A DNA stretch of 48,442 bases from RFTU01 sp049423145. GTDB taxonomy: Bacteria > Pseudomonadota > Gammaproteobacteria > Burkholderiales > Burkholderiaceae_C. The stretch is from NCBI GenBank assembly GCA_049423145.1, contig JBMSQF010000010.1:1-48442 (forward strand). The letters are read 5' to 3'. A program made the translations under genes and the position numbers. Below are positions 37,293 to 48,442 of the stretch, piece by piece. Below the pieces are notes generated by a model that did not search any database, was not told the origin of the DNA, and saw only the letters and a program-made list of their open reading frames with translations. How positions within the stretch are numbered: position 1 is the first letter of the stretch; the number at the start of each line of letters is the position of its first letter.

Positions 37293-39443
37293 TCAGCCCT
37301 GAGGCTCGTTCACACCACCAGCCACGAAAGACGACCCGCCCAGGGCAGAGCTGCCGCACGACAGTCGCTCACGAAGCCCCGCTTCGTCCAGAACCGCCAC
37401 ACCGAGTTCACGCGCCTTGTCCAATTTGCTGCCAGCTTCCGCACCGGCGACCAGGAAGCTGGTCTTGCGTGAGACGGAGCCGGCCACCTTGCCGCCCGCC
37501 GCCTCGATCAGTTCACGGGCCTCGTCGCGGCTGAGCGTGGGCAGCGTGCCCGTCAGCACCACGGTCATGCCCAGCAAAGGCCTCGGTGCATCGCCGTGGA
37601 CGCCTTGCCCTTCGCTCCAGCGCACGCCGCAGGCGCGCAGTTGCTCGACGATCTCGCGGTGGTGGGGCTGATCAAAGAAGACGCGAAGACTGGCGGCTAC
37701 GACGGGACCAACATCCGGCACTTCGAGCAGCGCGTCGACCGACGCGTCCATGATCCGATCGATGGAACCAAAATGACGCGCCAAATCCTTGGCGGTGGCT
37801 TCGCCGACGTGACGGATCCCCAGCCCGAAGATGAAGCGCGCCAGTGTGGTTTCCTTGCTGGCCTCAATGGCCTGCACCAGATTGGCGGCACTCTTGTCAC
37901 CCATGCGATCCAGTGCAACCAAGTTGGCCACGCCGAGTCGGTAGATGTCGGGTATCGAGGCCACGATTCCGGCATCTACCAGATGATCCACCAGCTTGTC
38001 GCCCAACCCCTCGATGTCCAGCGCGCGCCGCCCGGCGAAGTGCAGCAGCGCGTGCTTGCGCTGCGCGGCACAGTAAAGACCGCCCGTGCAGCGCCAATCC
38101 ACCTCGCCTTCCTCCCGGGCAATCGGGCTCGCACACACCGGGCAGCGGCCGTCAAGCCGCTGCACCAGGTCGAGGGGCGGACCCACATCGACCGGACGGC
38201 GATCAAGCACAACGGCGACCACCTCTGGAATGACATCTCCGGCTCGGCGCACGATCACCGTGTCGCCCTCCCGAACATCCTTGCGGCGCGCCTCTTCTTC
38301 GTTGTGCAGGGTGGCGTTGCTGACCGTCGTGCCGCCGACGAACACCGGCTCCAACTTGGCCACTGGCGTCAACTTGCCGGTGCGACCCACCTGGATGTCG
38401 ATCGCGCGCAGCACCGTCATCTGCTCCTGCGCCGGGTATTTGTGCGCCACCGCCCACCGGGGCTCGCGGGTCACAAAACCCAATTGATCCTGTGTCCTGC
38501 GGTCGTCCACCTTGTACACCACGCCGTCGATGTCAAAGGGCAGAGCGTCGCGCAGGGCTTCGATCGTGCGGTGGAAATCCACCAGACCTTCAGCGCCTTG
38601 CACCACCTGGCGGTGACTGTCCACCGGAAAGCCGAAGCCTGCCAAGGCCGTCAGGGTGGCGCTGTGCGTGGCGGGCAGGTCTGCGTTGGTCGCTCCCCAA
38701 CCTTTCACATCGCCCACACCATAAGCAAAAAAGCTCAAGGGCCGCCGCGCCGCGATGGCCGGATCCAACTGGCGCACGGCGCCAGCGGCTGCATTGCGGG
38801 GATTGACAAACGTCTTCTCGTTGCGCTGCCCCGCTGCGATGAGACCGCGCTGCCGTTCATTGAGGGCCTCGAACGCGTCTCGACGCATGTACACCTCACC
38901 GCGAACTTCGAGCACGGCGGGCCAGCGCGAAGGGTCACCAGCCAGGCGCAAGGGAATCTGGTGAATGGTGCGGATGTTCTGGGTGACATCTTCACCGGTC
39001 TCGCCGTCACCGCGCGTGGCCGCCTGTACCAGGAGACCACCCTCATAGCGAAGGCTGATCGCCAAACCGTCAAACTTCAGCTCGCAGCTGTAAGAGACCG
39101 GTGCCGCCTCAGGCCCCAAGCCGATTTCACGTCGGATCCGGGCATCAAAGTCGCGTGCCCCCCGCGCCGTGGTGTCGGTCTCCGTGCGAATGCTGAGCAT
39201 CGGCACCGTGTGCACCACCGGTGAGAACGCTTGCAGTGCCCTACCCAAGACACGCTGGGTCGGGGAATCCGGGCTTTGCCACTCCGGATGCCGTGACTCG
39301 ATCTCCTGGAGTTCGCTGAATAGGCGATCGTAGTCGGCATCCGGGATCTCCGGCTCATCGAGCTCGTAGTAGCGACGAGCGTGGTGCTTGATCAGCCGCC
39401 GCAACTCGTCCAGCCGTTGCCGAGAGTCCGGTGCAGACGCCAT
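37293..39443 (-). CDS. ligA: NAD+-dependent DNA ligase
   Basis: LigA seals nicks in replication and repair with NAD+. The 716 residues hold the Ia domain (YYELDEPEIPDADYDRLFSELQEIE), the adenylation site Lys123 in ELKFDGLAISLRYE, and LEVRGEVYMRRDAFEALNERQ. They continue with the OB fold (VGRTGKLTPVAKLEPVFVGGTTVSNATLHNEEE), the four-Cys zinc finger (CPVC...CTGGLYCAAQ), helix-hairpin-helix motifs and a C-terminal BRCT domain (GMTVVLTGTLPTLSRDEARELIEAAGGKVAGSVSRKTSFLVAG). The ATG at 39443 is 4 bases after the zipA stop. A short Gly/Ser tail follows the BRCT domain. Confidence 0.98.
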   Translation of the reverse strand: MASAPDSRQRLDELRRLIKHHARRYYELDEPEIPDADYDRLFSELQEIESRHPEWQSPDSPTQRVLGRALQAFSPVVHTVPMLSIRTETDTTARGARDFDARIRREIGLGPEAAPVSYSCELKFDGLAISLRYEGGLLVQAATRGDGETGEDVTQNIRTIHQIPLRLAGDPSRWPAVLEVRGEVYMRRDAFEALNERQRGLIAAGQRNEKTFVNPRNAAAGAVRQLDPAIAARRPLSFFAYGVGDVKGWGATNADLPATHSATLTALAGFGFPVDSHRQVVQGAEGLVDFHRTIEALRDALPFDIDGVVYKVDDRRTQDQLGFVTREPRWAVAHKYPAQEQMTVLRAIDIQVGRTGKLTPVAKLEPVFVGGTTVSNATLHNEEEARRKDVREGDTVIVRRAGDVIPEVVAVVLDRRPVDVGPPLDLVQRLDGRCPVCASPIAREEGEVDWRCTGGLYCAAQRKHALLHFAGRRALDIEGLGDKLVDHLVDAGIVASIPDIYRLGVANLVALDRMGDKSAANLVQAIEASKETTLARFIFGLGIRHVGEATAKDLARHFGSIDRIMDASVDALLEVPDVGPVVAASLRVFFDQPHHREIVEQLRACGVRWSEGQGVHGDAPRPLLGMTVVLTGTLPTLSRDEARELIEAAGGKVAGSVSRKTSFLVAGAEAGSKLDKARELGVAVLDEAGLRERLSCGSSALGGSSFVAGGVNEPQG

Positions 39444-39447
39444 GACC

Positions 39448-40517
39448 TCAACTGAACAAGCGTCGTGCGACTGCGCCACCAGCGCTCAGGTCGCGCGAGG
39501 CCAAGGCGCGGTAAAGGTCCTGAAGCTCCAGGTGAATCGCTGCGAATTGTTGAATCGAGACGGGATGGCCCTGGTCGTCCACCAGCGCACCTTCCATGTC
39601 TCGAGCCAGTAGGGTCGTCAGGCGCTGCCAATGGGCGAAGGGCTCTTCGGATTCCTGGGATTGCGGCACATCCAAGGTGAGGGTGCAGCTTCGCAGCGCC
39701 GACTGGTCAGGGTCGTCGGCCAGTGCCGCCTGCGCATCGAAGGTCAGCAACACCAGGGGTGGGGCTTCAGGATCGGCAGCAGGCAGGATCATCTGCCCGG
39801 CCAATGGCCCCGCCACCATGCCGTGACGCGCCGCGCATTGCTGCACGTAGCCCACTGTCCAGGAGGGGCCCTGGGCCCGCAGGTGGACGGCCAATTGGGC
39901 ATCGTGCGCGTGCGCGAACTCATCGAGTTCCTTGGCTCGGGCCACCACATCGCTCATGTCCGGAAAGTCTGCAGATGCGCCCAATGCATCGGCAAAGAGC
40001 TCAATCTTGCGAACGAACTCAGAGTACTCGATTTCATTGAGCGGGCCGCCGCGGTTGGCCATCTGCACGCCCGCCTGAAAGGCGCTGTAGCGCTGCCCAT
40101 GCTGCGGCGACTCCCACAAACCGGACTCGGCATTCAATCCCTCAACCAGCAAGGGTTTGGAACCCGCCCGTCGCGTCGTGGGCACCGCTGCCAACACCGC
40201 GTCGCCCGCCAGCGGATGCTCGACCGGAATCTCAGCGACCGCGTCGATCAACGGGTCGATACTGGCGACGCGATGGCGAGCCAAGACGGGGCGGCCTCCA
40301 CGGTCAGGCACAGCCGTCGGCGCTCCTTCGACACCCACGGGATCGGCGGGGGCTTCATCGGTGTGCGAATCCAGCCCAGCGCCTTCCAGACTGGGCTCGA
40401 GCCGCGCAGCCGGTGGCTCGGCCCGGCGAGGACGCACGCGCCAAGACACCCACACGCCATGCGCCAACAGCGCAAACAGGACCACCGCGGCCAGCGCCAG
40501 CAGACCCTGCGTCAGTG

Positions 40518-40521
<4 letters not shown>
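39448..40521 (-). CDS. zipA: ZipA-like cell division protein
   Basis: The 357-residue protein has an N-terminal membrane span (GLLALAAVVLFALLAHGVWVSW, about 5-27), a basic patch (RVRPRRAE), a Pro/Ala/Asp-rich linker, and a C-terminal ZipA FtsZ-binding-like domain from about residue 225 (MVAGPLAGQMILPAADPEAPPLVLLTFDAQAALADDP, ALRSCTLTLDVPQS, HWQRLTTLLARDMEGALVDDQGHPVSIQQFAAIHLELQDLYRAL). ZipA tethers FtsZ to the inner membrane. Sequence conservation is low, but the smc-zipA-ligA order supports the call. Its start overlaps the smc stop as ATGA. Confidence 0.88.
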
Positions 40522-44060
<3,539 letters not shown>

Positions 44061-44079
44061 GGGGCTCCCGGACGCTGAT

Positions 44080-44139
44080 GCGAACTTCGTTCGCAAGTAC
44101 TTGATTTATCAGGATAAATTCCCGACCAACCAAGGTCGG
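44080..44139. promoter_or_regulatory. Palindrome cluster in the smc-queF divergent promoter region
   Basis: Four adjacent perfect inverted repeats fill 60 of the 106 bases between smc and queF: GCGAAC-TTC-GTTCGC (44080-44094), AAGTACTT (44095-44102), ATTTATC-AG-GATAAAT (44104-44119) and CCGACC-AACCAA-GGTCGG (44122-44139). GATAAA in the third can serve as a -10 box on either strand: TTCGCA lies 17 bp upstream for queF, TTGGTT 17 bp upstream for smc. The fourth would fold in the queF leader. Regulator binding is inferred. Confidence 0.5.
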
Positions 44140-44166
44140 AAACGCCGAGGATGATAGCATTGCGCC

Positions 44167-44631
44167 ATGGCCAAAACCCCCATCAGATCACAGCGCGCCA
44201 AGCCCTCGGCGCCGCCGAGCACGCCGAGCAAGCAACTCGATGTATTTCCCAATCCCGCACCCCAGCGCGACTACGTGATCCAGTTCCAAGTGCCGGAGTT
44301 CACCTGCTTTTGCCCCCTGACCGGGCAGCCCGACTTCGCCCACTTCACCATCGAGATGATTGCCGACCGTTGGTGCGTGGAACTCAAGAGCCTGAAGATG
44401 TACATGTGGTCCTACCGCAATGAGGGCGCGTTCCACGAAAAGGTCACCAACAGCATCCTCACCGATATCGTGAAAGTCACCGAGCCCCGCTACATCCGGA
44501 TCACCGCCAAGTGGTATGTCCGAGGAGGCATCTATACAAACGTGGTGGCCGAACATCGAAAGAAGGGATGGAAGCCCCAAGCGCGGGTGGACCTCCCGAC
44601 TTTCGAGCAGGCCACGGGTCTGGCCGGCTGA
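44167..44631 (+). CDS. queF: NADPH-dependent 7-cyano-7-deazaguanine reductase (short QueF)
   Basis: QueF reduces preQ0 to preQ1 in queuosine synthesis. The 154-residue protein is the short, YkvM-like form. It has the T-fold core FTCFCPLTGQPDFAHF with catalytic Cys49 and Asp56, and the QueF signature ELKSLKMYMWSYRNEGAFHE. An N-terminal Pro/Ser-rich extension of about 20 residues precedes it. The upstream hairpin CCGACC/GGTCGG lies in its leader, but I could not fit it to a preQ1 riboswitch. It is followed at 14 bases by dapC. Confidence 0.96.
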   Translation: MAKTPIRSQRAKPSAPPSTPSKQLDVFPNPAPQRDYVIQFQVPEFTCFCPLTGQPDFAHFTIEMIADRWCVELKSLKMYMWSYRNEGAFHEKVTNSILTDIVKVTEPRYIRITAKWYVRGGIYTNVVAEHRKKGWKPQARVDLPTFEQATGLAG

Positions 44632-44645
44632 ACGGCGGACGGACG

Positions 44646-45845
44646 ATGAACCCGCTGCTGCAGAGCCTGCAGCCCTATCCCTTCGAGCGTTTGCGCGCGC
44701 TCGCACAGGGGATCACGCCCAACCCGGCGCTCGCCCCCATCAGTTTGGGTATCGGAGAACCCAAACACCCTACCCCGCCGCTCGTTGAGGATGCCCTGTT
44801 GGCCGCACGGTCCGGCCTGTCCCGCTATCCGGCCACGGCGGGTGAACCGGCGCTGCGTGCGGCCATCGCGGCCTGGGTTGAACGACGCTATGCGGTCGCC
44901 CTCAACCGCGACACCCAGGTGTTGCCGGTCAACGGTTCACGCGAAGCGCTCTTCGCCCTGGCACAAACCGTCATCGATCCGAGCCGGCCCGGCGCCACAG
45001 TCGTCTGTCCGAACCCTTTCTATCAGATCTACGAGGGCGCGGCCCTGCTCGCGGGTGCACGCATCGCCTTCGCCAACAGTGACCCTGCCCGCAATTTCCA
45101 GGCGGATTGGGAACAGATCGACGCGGCAACCTGGTCCCACACGCAACTGCTGTACGTCTGCTCGCCGGGCAACCCGACGGGCGCAGTGATGCCGATGCAG
45201 GAGTGGGCGCGCCTGTTTGAATTGAGCGATCGTCACGGCTTTGTGATCGCCAGCGATGAGTGCTATTCGGAAATTTACTTTGGCGATGACGCGCCGCTGG
45301 GCTCGCTGCAGGCCGCGCAACGGCTTGGGCGCAGCGACTTCACACGGCTGGTGGCCTTCACCAGCCTCTCCAAGCGCAGCAATGTGCCAGGCATGCGCTC
45401 GGGCTTTGTGGCCGGTGACGCCCGGATACTGAAAAACTTTCTGCTCTATCGCACCTACCACGGCAGTGCGATGAGCCCCACGGTCCAGCTGGCGAGCACG
45501 GCCGCCTGGAACGACGAGGAGCATGTACAGGCCAATCGTGCGCTTTATCGGCTCAAGTTCGATCAGGTAACCCCCCTAATGGCTCAGGTGCTGGACGTGG
45601 CGCGACCCGATGCCGGCTTCTATCTTTGGGCCGGAGTGCCCGGTGGGAACGACATCGACTTCGCGCTGCAACTGCTCGCTCAATACAATGTGTCGGTGTT
45701 GCCGGGCAGTCTGCTGGCCCGCACCGCGCACGGCGCCAACCCCGGCGCCGGCCGCATCCGCATGGCCCTCGTGGCCAGCGTCGAGGAATGTCTCGAGGCG
45801 GCCCGCCGCATCCATCAGTTCACCAAGGAATACCGCCCATCATGA
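44646..45845 (+). CDS. dapC: Succinyldiaminopimelate transaminase
   Basis: DapC transaminates N-succinyl-2-amino-6-oxopimelate with glutamate in lysine/diaminopimelate synthesis. The 399-residue class I aminotransferase has YPATAGEPALRAAIAAWVERRY, NGSREALFALAQ, PNPFYQIYEGAALLAGA, CSPGNPTGAVM, ASDECYSEIYF and the PLP Lys243 in SLSKRSNVPGMRSGF. Similar enzymes include N-acetylornithine aminotransferases, but dapD directly downstream supports DapC. The ATG at 45842 of dapD overlaps its stop as ATGA. Confidence 0.94.
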   Translation: MNPLLQSLQPYPFERLRALAQGITPNPALAPISLGIGEPKHPTPPLVEDALLAARSGLSRYPATAGEPALRAAIAAWVERRYAVALNRDTQVLPVNGSREALFALAQTVIDPSRPGATVVCPNPFYQIYEGAALLAGARIAFANSDPARNFQADWEQIDAATWSHTQLLYVCSPGNPTGAVMPMQEWARLFELSDRHGFVIASDECYSEIYFGDDAPLGSLQAAQRLGRSDFTRLVAFTSLSKRSNVPGMRSGFVAGDARILKNFLLYRTYHGSAMSPTVQLASTAAWNDEEHVQANRALYRLKFDQVTPLMAQVLDVARPDAGFYLWAGVPGGNDIDFALQLLAQYNVSVLPGSLLARTAHGANPGAGRIRMALVASVEECLEAARRIHQFTKEYRPS

Positions 45846-46666
45846 GTACCGCCCAGTTGCAATCCATCATCGACGTCGCCTGGGAGGCCCGTACCCAGAT
45901 CAACGCCCTGAATGCGCCAGAGGTTCGCGAGGCCGTCGAACACGTGATCGCCGACCTCAACAAGGGCCGCATCCGAGTGGCCGAGCGTCGGGCAGTGGGC
46001 CAATGGCAGGTCAATCAGTGGGTGAAGAAAGCCGTGCTGCTGAGTTTCCGACTCAGTGACAACCAGGTCATGCGTGCCGGCGACCTGGGCTTCTTCGACA
46101 AGGTCAAGACCAAATTCGCGCATCTCGATGAGGCACAGATGCGCGAAACCGGCGTTCGGGTCGTACCGCCTGCGGTTGCCCGCCGCGGTTCATACATCGC
46201 CAAGAACGTGGTGTTGATGCCCAGCTACGTGAACATCGGCGCCTATGTGGATGAAGGCACCATGGTCGACACCTGGGCCACCGTGGGCTCGTGTGCACAG
46301 ATCGGCAAGAACGTGCACCTGTCCGGCGGCGTGGGAATTGGCGGCGTGCTCGAACCCCTGCAAGCCAATCCCACCATCATCGAGGACAACTGCTTCATCG
46401 GGGCCCGCTCCGAGGTGGTGGAAGGTGTGATCGTGGAGGAGAACTCGGTGATCTCCATGGGTGTCTACATCGGTCAGAGCACCAAGATCTACGACCGAGC
46501 CACTGGGGAAGTGATGTACGGGCGGGTTCCGGCAGGCTCCGTGGTGGTCAGCGGCAATCTGCCCAGCGCGGACGGCACCTACAGCCTCTACTGCGCAGTC
46601 ATCGTGAAAAAGGTGGACGCGCAGACCCGGGCCAAGACCAGCATCAACGACTTGTTGCGCGCCTGA
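45842..46666 (+). CDS. dapD: 2,3,4,5-tetrahydropyridine-2,6-dicarboxylate N-succinyltransferase
   Basis: DapD succinylates tetrahydrodipicolinate, the step before DapC in the succinylase route to diaminopimelate. The 274 residues have an N-terminal helical domain (LQSIIDVAWEARTQINA, GQWQVNQWVKKAVLLSFRL) and then a left-handed beta-helix of hexapeptide repeats (PPAVARRGSYIAKNVVLMPSYVNIGAYVDEGTMVDTWATVGSCAQIGKNVHLSGGVGIGGVLEP). It ends with the C-terminal YSLYCAVIVKKVD. All hallmarks are present. The gene is coupled to dapC by ATGA. Confidence 0.98.
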   Translation: MSTAQLQSIIDVAWEARTQINALNAPEVREAVEHVIADLNKGRIRVAERRAVGQWQVNQWVKKAVLLSFRLSDNQVMRAGDLGFFDKVKTKFAHLDEAQMRETGVRVVPPAVARRGSYIAKNVVLMPSYVNIGAYVDEGTMVDTWATVGSCAQIGKNVHLSGGVGIGGVLEPLQANPTIIEDNCFIGARSEVVEGVIVEENSVISMGVYIGQSTKIYDRATGEVMYGRVPAGSVVVSGNLPSADGTYSLYCAVIVKKVDAQTRAKTSINDLLRA

Positions 46667-47596
46667 TTGAAGATCCTGGCGCTGATCGAAGCCGAAGCCG
46701 CCCGACTCGCCGAGTCGGGCGTTTCGTTTGGGCATGGCACCACCCAGGCCTTTGACGAAGCCGCTTGGCTGGTGCTGTGGTCACTCGGTCTCCCCCTGGA
46801 CGATCTGGACAGCGTGGCCCAACGGGTCCTGGGTAAGTCGGAAATCGCCCAAGCGCACCATCTCGTGACCCGCCGCATCCAGGAGCGAAAGCCTGCCGCC
46901 TACCTCACGCACGAAGCCTGGTTGCAAGGTGTCCCTTTCTACGTGGACGAACGCGCCATCGTGCCGCGGTCTTTGATCGCAGAGAACCTCGCCGACGGCG
47001 ATCTGGACGATCTTCTGGGGCGCGAGCCCGAGGCCGTGTTGGACCTGTGTACCGGCAACGGTAGCCTTGGCGTACTTTGTGCCCTGGCATGGCCGCAGGC
47101 CCGGGTCGACGGTAGCGACCTCAGTGCCGATGCCCTCGCGGTGGCCGCCATCAACCGCGAGCGGCATGGGCTGCAGGATCGCTTTGAGCTCTGGCAGGGC
47201 GATGGGCTGAAGGCGGTTCCAGATCGCCTCTATGACCTCATCGTGTGCAACCCGCCTTATGTGAACGCGAACTCCATGCGCAAATTGCCTGCCGAGTTCC
47301 GCGCCGAACCCGAATGGGCGCTTCACGGCGGCGTGGATGGCATGGACTTCATTCGTCCGCTGCTCCGAGACGCGGGCCGATATTTGGCTCAGGACGGTTG
47401 GCTGGTGCTGGAGATCGGCCACGAGCGCCACCACTTCGAGGCGGCCTTCTGCGGTTCGCAAGGGCTGGAGCCCCTTTGGTTGGAGAACTCGGCCGGTTCG
47501 GCGGCCGTACTGGCCTTGCCGGCATCCGCGCTTCGCGCGTGGTCTGGCCGCGCGAACCCGTTGGGCACCGCCCCGCCACGACCGACGCGCTCATGA
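46667..47596 (+). CDS. prmB: Ribosomal protein uL3 glutamine methyltransferase
   Basis: PrmB methylates the glutamine of ribosomal protein L3. The 309 residues show an N-terminal helical domain, the PrmB/PrmC-type segment KPAAYLTHEAWLQGVPFYVDERAIVPRSLIAE, the SAM-binding motif VLDLCTGNGSLGV (about 124-136) and the substrate-glutamine motif NPPY (195-198). The VPRSLIAE form points to PrmB rather than PrmC. The start is TTG at 46667, directly abutting the dapD stop; no ATG is available before residue 226. In several Burkholderiales dapE lies between dapD and prmB, and it is absent here. Confidence 0.94.
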   Translation: MKILALIEAEAARLAESGVSFGHGTTQAFDEAAWLVLWSLGLPLDDLDSVAQRVLGKSEIAQAHHLVTRRIQERKPAAYLTHEAWLQGVPFYVDERAIVPRSLIAENLADGDLDDLLGREPEAVLDLCTGNGSLGVLCALAWPQARVDGSDLSADALAVAAINRERHGLQDRFELWQGDGLKAVPDRLYDLIVCNPPYVNANSMRKLPAEFRAEPEWALHGGVDGMDFIRPLLRDAGRYLAQDGWLVLEIGHERHHFEAAFCGSQGLEPLWLENSAGSAAVLALPASALRAWSGRANPLGTAPPRPTRS

Positions 47597-48442
47597 TCAC
47601 GCTGCGCGACCTGACCCTGCGCCGCGGAACGCGTGTGGTGCTAGAAGGCGCCTCGGTGACCCTCAACCCCGGCGAGAAGATCGGCCTGGTCGGTCGCAAT
47701 GGTGCCGGTAAGTCCAGCTTGTTTTCCGCCCTGGCTGGGCGACTCGACCCCGACCGGGGAGACCTGACGGTGCCAAGGCATTGGCGCACGGGCGAAGTGG
47801 CCCAGGACATGCCCGAGACCGACCTGCCGGCCACTGAGTTCGTGTTGGAAGGCGATCTGCCCTTGATGGCTGCACGCCAATTGCTGGCTGAGGCCGAAAC
47901 CCGCGGCGATGGGGACGGCATTGGTGAGGCCCACGCTGCATTGGCGCAAGCGGGCAGCTTCGATGCACGCTCGAGGGCGCAGACGCTCCTGTTGGGCCTG
48001 GGTTTTGCCGTGGAGCAGCTCGATGACCCCGTCAACAGTTTCTCCGGCGGCTGGCGCATGCGGTTGCAACTGGCGCGGGCCCTGATGTGTCCGGCAGATT
48101 TGCTGTTGCTGGATGAGCCCACCAACCACCTCGACCTGGATGCACTGGTCTGGCTTGAAGCCTGGCTGCAGCGGCACCCGGCCACACTGCTGGTGATCAG
48201 CCACGACCGCGAATTCCTGGATGCGGTCACGCGCGTGACCCTGCATCTGGAAGACGCCCACCTCACCCGCTATGGCGGTGGCTACACCGCTTTCGAATCC
48301 ATGCGGGCCGAGCGCCTGATGCAGCAGCAGGCCGCCTTCGAACGCCAACAGGAGCGGGTGGCGCAGCTCCAGCGATTCATCGATCGCTTCAAGGCCAAGG
48401 CCACCAAGGCCCGACAGGCGCAGAGCCGCGTGAAGGCGCTGG
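47593..48442 (+). CDS. ABC-F family ATPase (YheS-like), truncated by the window end
   Basis: ABC-F proteins are soluble tandem ATPases that act on the ribosome. The visible 283 residues comprise the first ATPase domain with Walker A GRNGAGKSS (34-42), signature FSGGWRMRLQLARAL, Walker B DLLLLDEPTNHLDLDAL and the switch LVISHDREFLDAV. The start of the inter-domain linker follows (FERQQERVAQLQRFIDRFKAKATKARQAQSRVKAL). This looks like the YheS/Uup group; the second domain lies outside the window. The ATG overlaps the prmB stop as ATGA. Confidence 0.93.
   Translation, partial: MITLRDLTLRRGTRVVLEGASVTLNPGEKIGLVGRNGAGKSSLFSALAGRLDPDRGDLTVPRHWRTGEVAQDMPETDLPATEFVLEGDLPLMAARQLLAEAETRGDGDGIGEAHAALAQAGSFDARSRAQTLLLGLGFAVEQLDDPVNSFSGGWRMRLQLARALMCPADLLLLDEPTNHLDLDALVWLEAWLQRHPATLLVISHDREFLDAVTRVTLHLEDAHLTRYGGGYTAFESMRAERLMQQQAAFERQQERVAQLQRFIDRFKAKATKARQAQSRVKAL

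Noticed and set aside
44122..44166. preQ1 riboswitch ahead of queF
   Set aside because: A CCGACC/GGTCGG hairpin is present, but its loop and 3' tail do not fit the preQ1-I pseudoknot pattern, and no preQ1-II or III features are visible.

Overview
The window is about 48.4 kb of GC-rich chromosome with dense core gene content and no phage, transposon, CRISPR or rRNA sequence that I can see. Gene order and protein style point to a betaproteobacterium of the order Burkholderiales, probably near the Comamonadaceae. The grounds are the smc-zipA-ligA block, PhaR, the dapC-dapD pair, a livKHMGF-type transporter beside beta-oxidation genes, and encoded CCA on the tRNA. This placement is inferred from recognition, not from a search.

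Layout. (1) 1-5.4 kb: guaB (partial), ratB and ratA on the minus strand, divergent smpB, then a metC-type lyase, rimO and phaR. (2) 5.5-13.6 kb: a tRNA-Pro(GGG), then one long minus-strand translation block in transcription order thrS - infC - rpmI - rplT - pheS - pheT - ihfA - merR-type gene. (3) 13.6-17.2 kb: a patatin-like hydrolase and tex. (4) 17.2-26.0 kb: a minus-strand beta-oxidation operon in the order multifunctional FadB-type protein, thiolase, acyl-CoA dehydrogenase, SDR, hotdog thioesterase, CurA-type reductase, GNAT, SDR. It has an operator-like palindrome at its promoter. (5) 26.2-31.4 kb: a branched-chain-type ABC importer (binding protein, two permeases, two ATPases). (6) 31.6-33.8 kb, plus strand: msrB - yciB - bolA - parvulin isomerase with overlapping starts and stops. 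(7) 33.8-36.6 kb: a LolD-like ATPase divergent from a GDSL esterase, then a Trp-rich FecR/DUF6600-type protein. (8) 36.7-44.1 kb, minus strand: smc - zipA - ligA - def. (9) 44.2 kb to the end, plus strand: queF - dapC - dapD - prmB - ABC-F ATPase (partial).

How the parts work together. Block 2 supplies translation factors, and its junctions look like control points: an AUC start codon on infC, a strongly folded infC-rpmI junction suited to L20 autocontrol, and intrinsic terminators placed 11-20 nt before the pheS and thrS start codons. Each terminator is crossed by a small ORF that could couple translation to read-through. Blocks 4 and 5 look like an import-and-degrade module for an unidentified carboxylic acid. 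Block 8 combines chromosome segregation, division and DNA ligation; block 9 covers queuosine and lysine/diaminopimelate synthesis.

I found no clear new defence or mobile system. The best candidates for undescribed biology are regulatory: the paired synthetase leaders, the cluster of palindromes between smc and queF, the fad operator, and two divergent gene pairs whose start codons may share one CATG. No gap between genes exceeds 300 bases.
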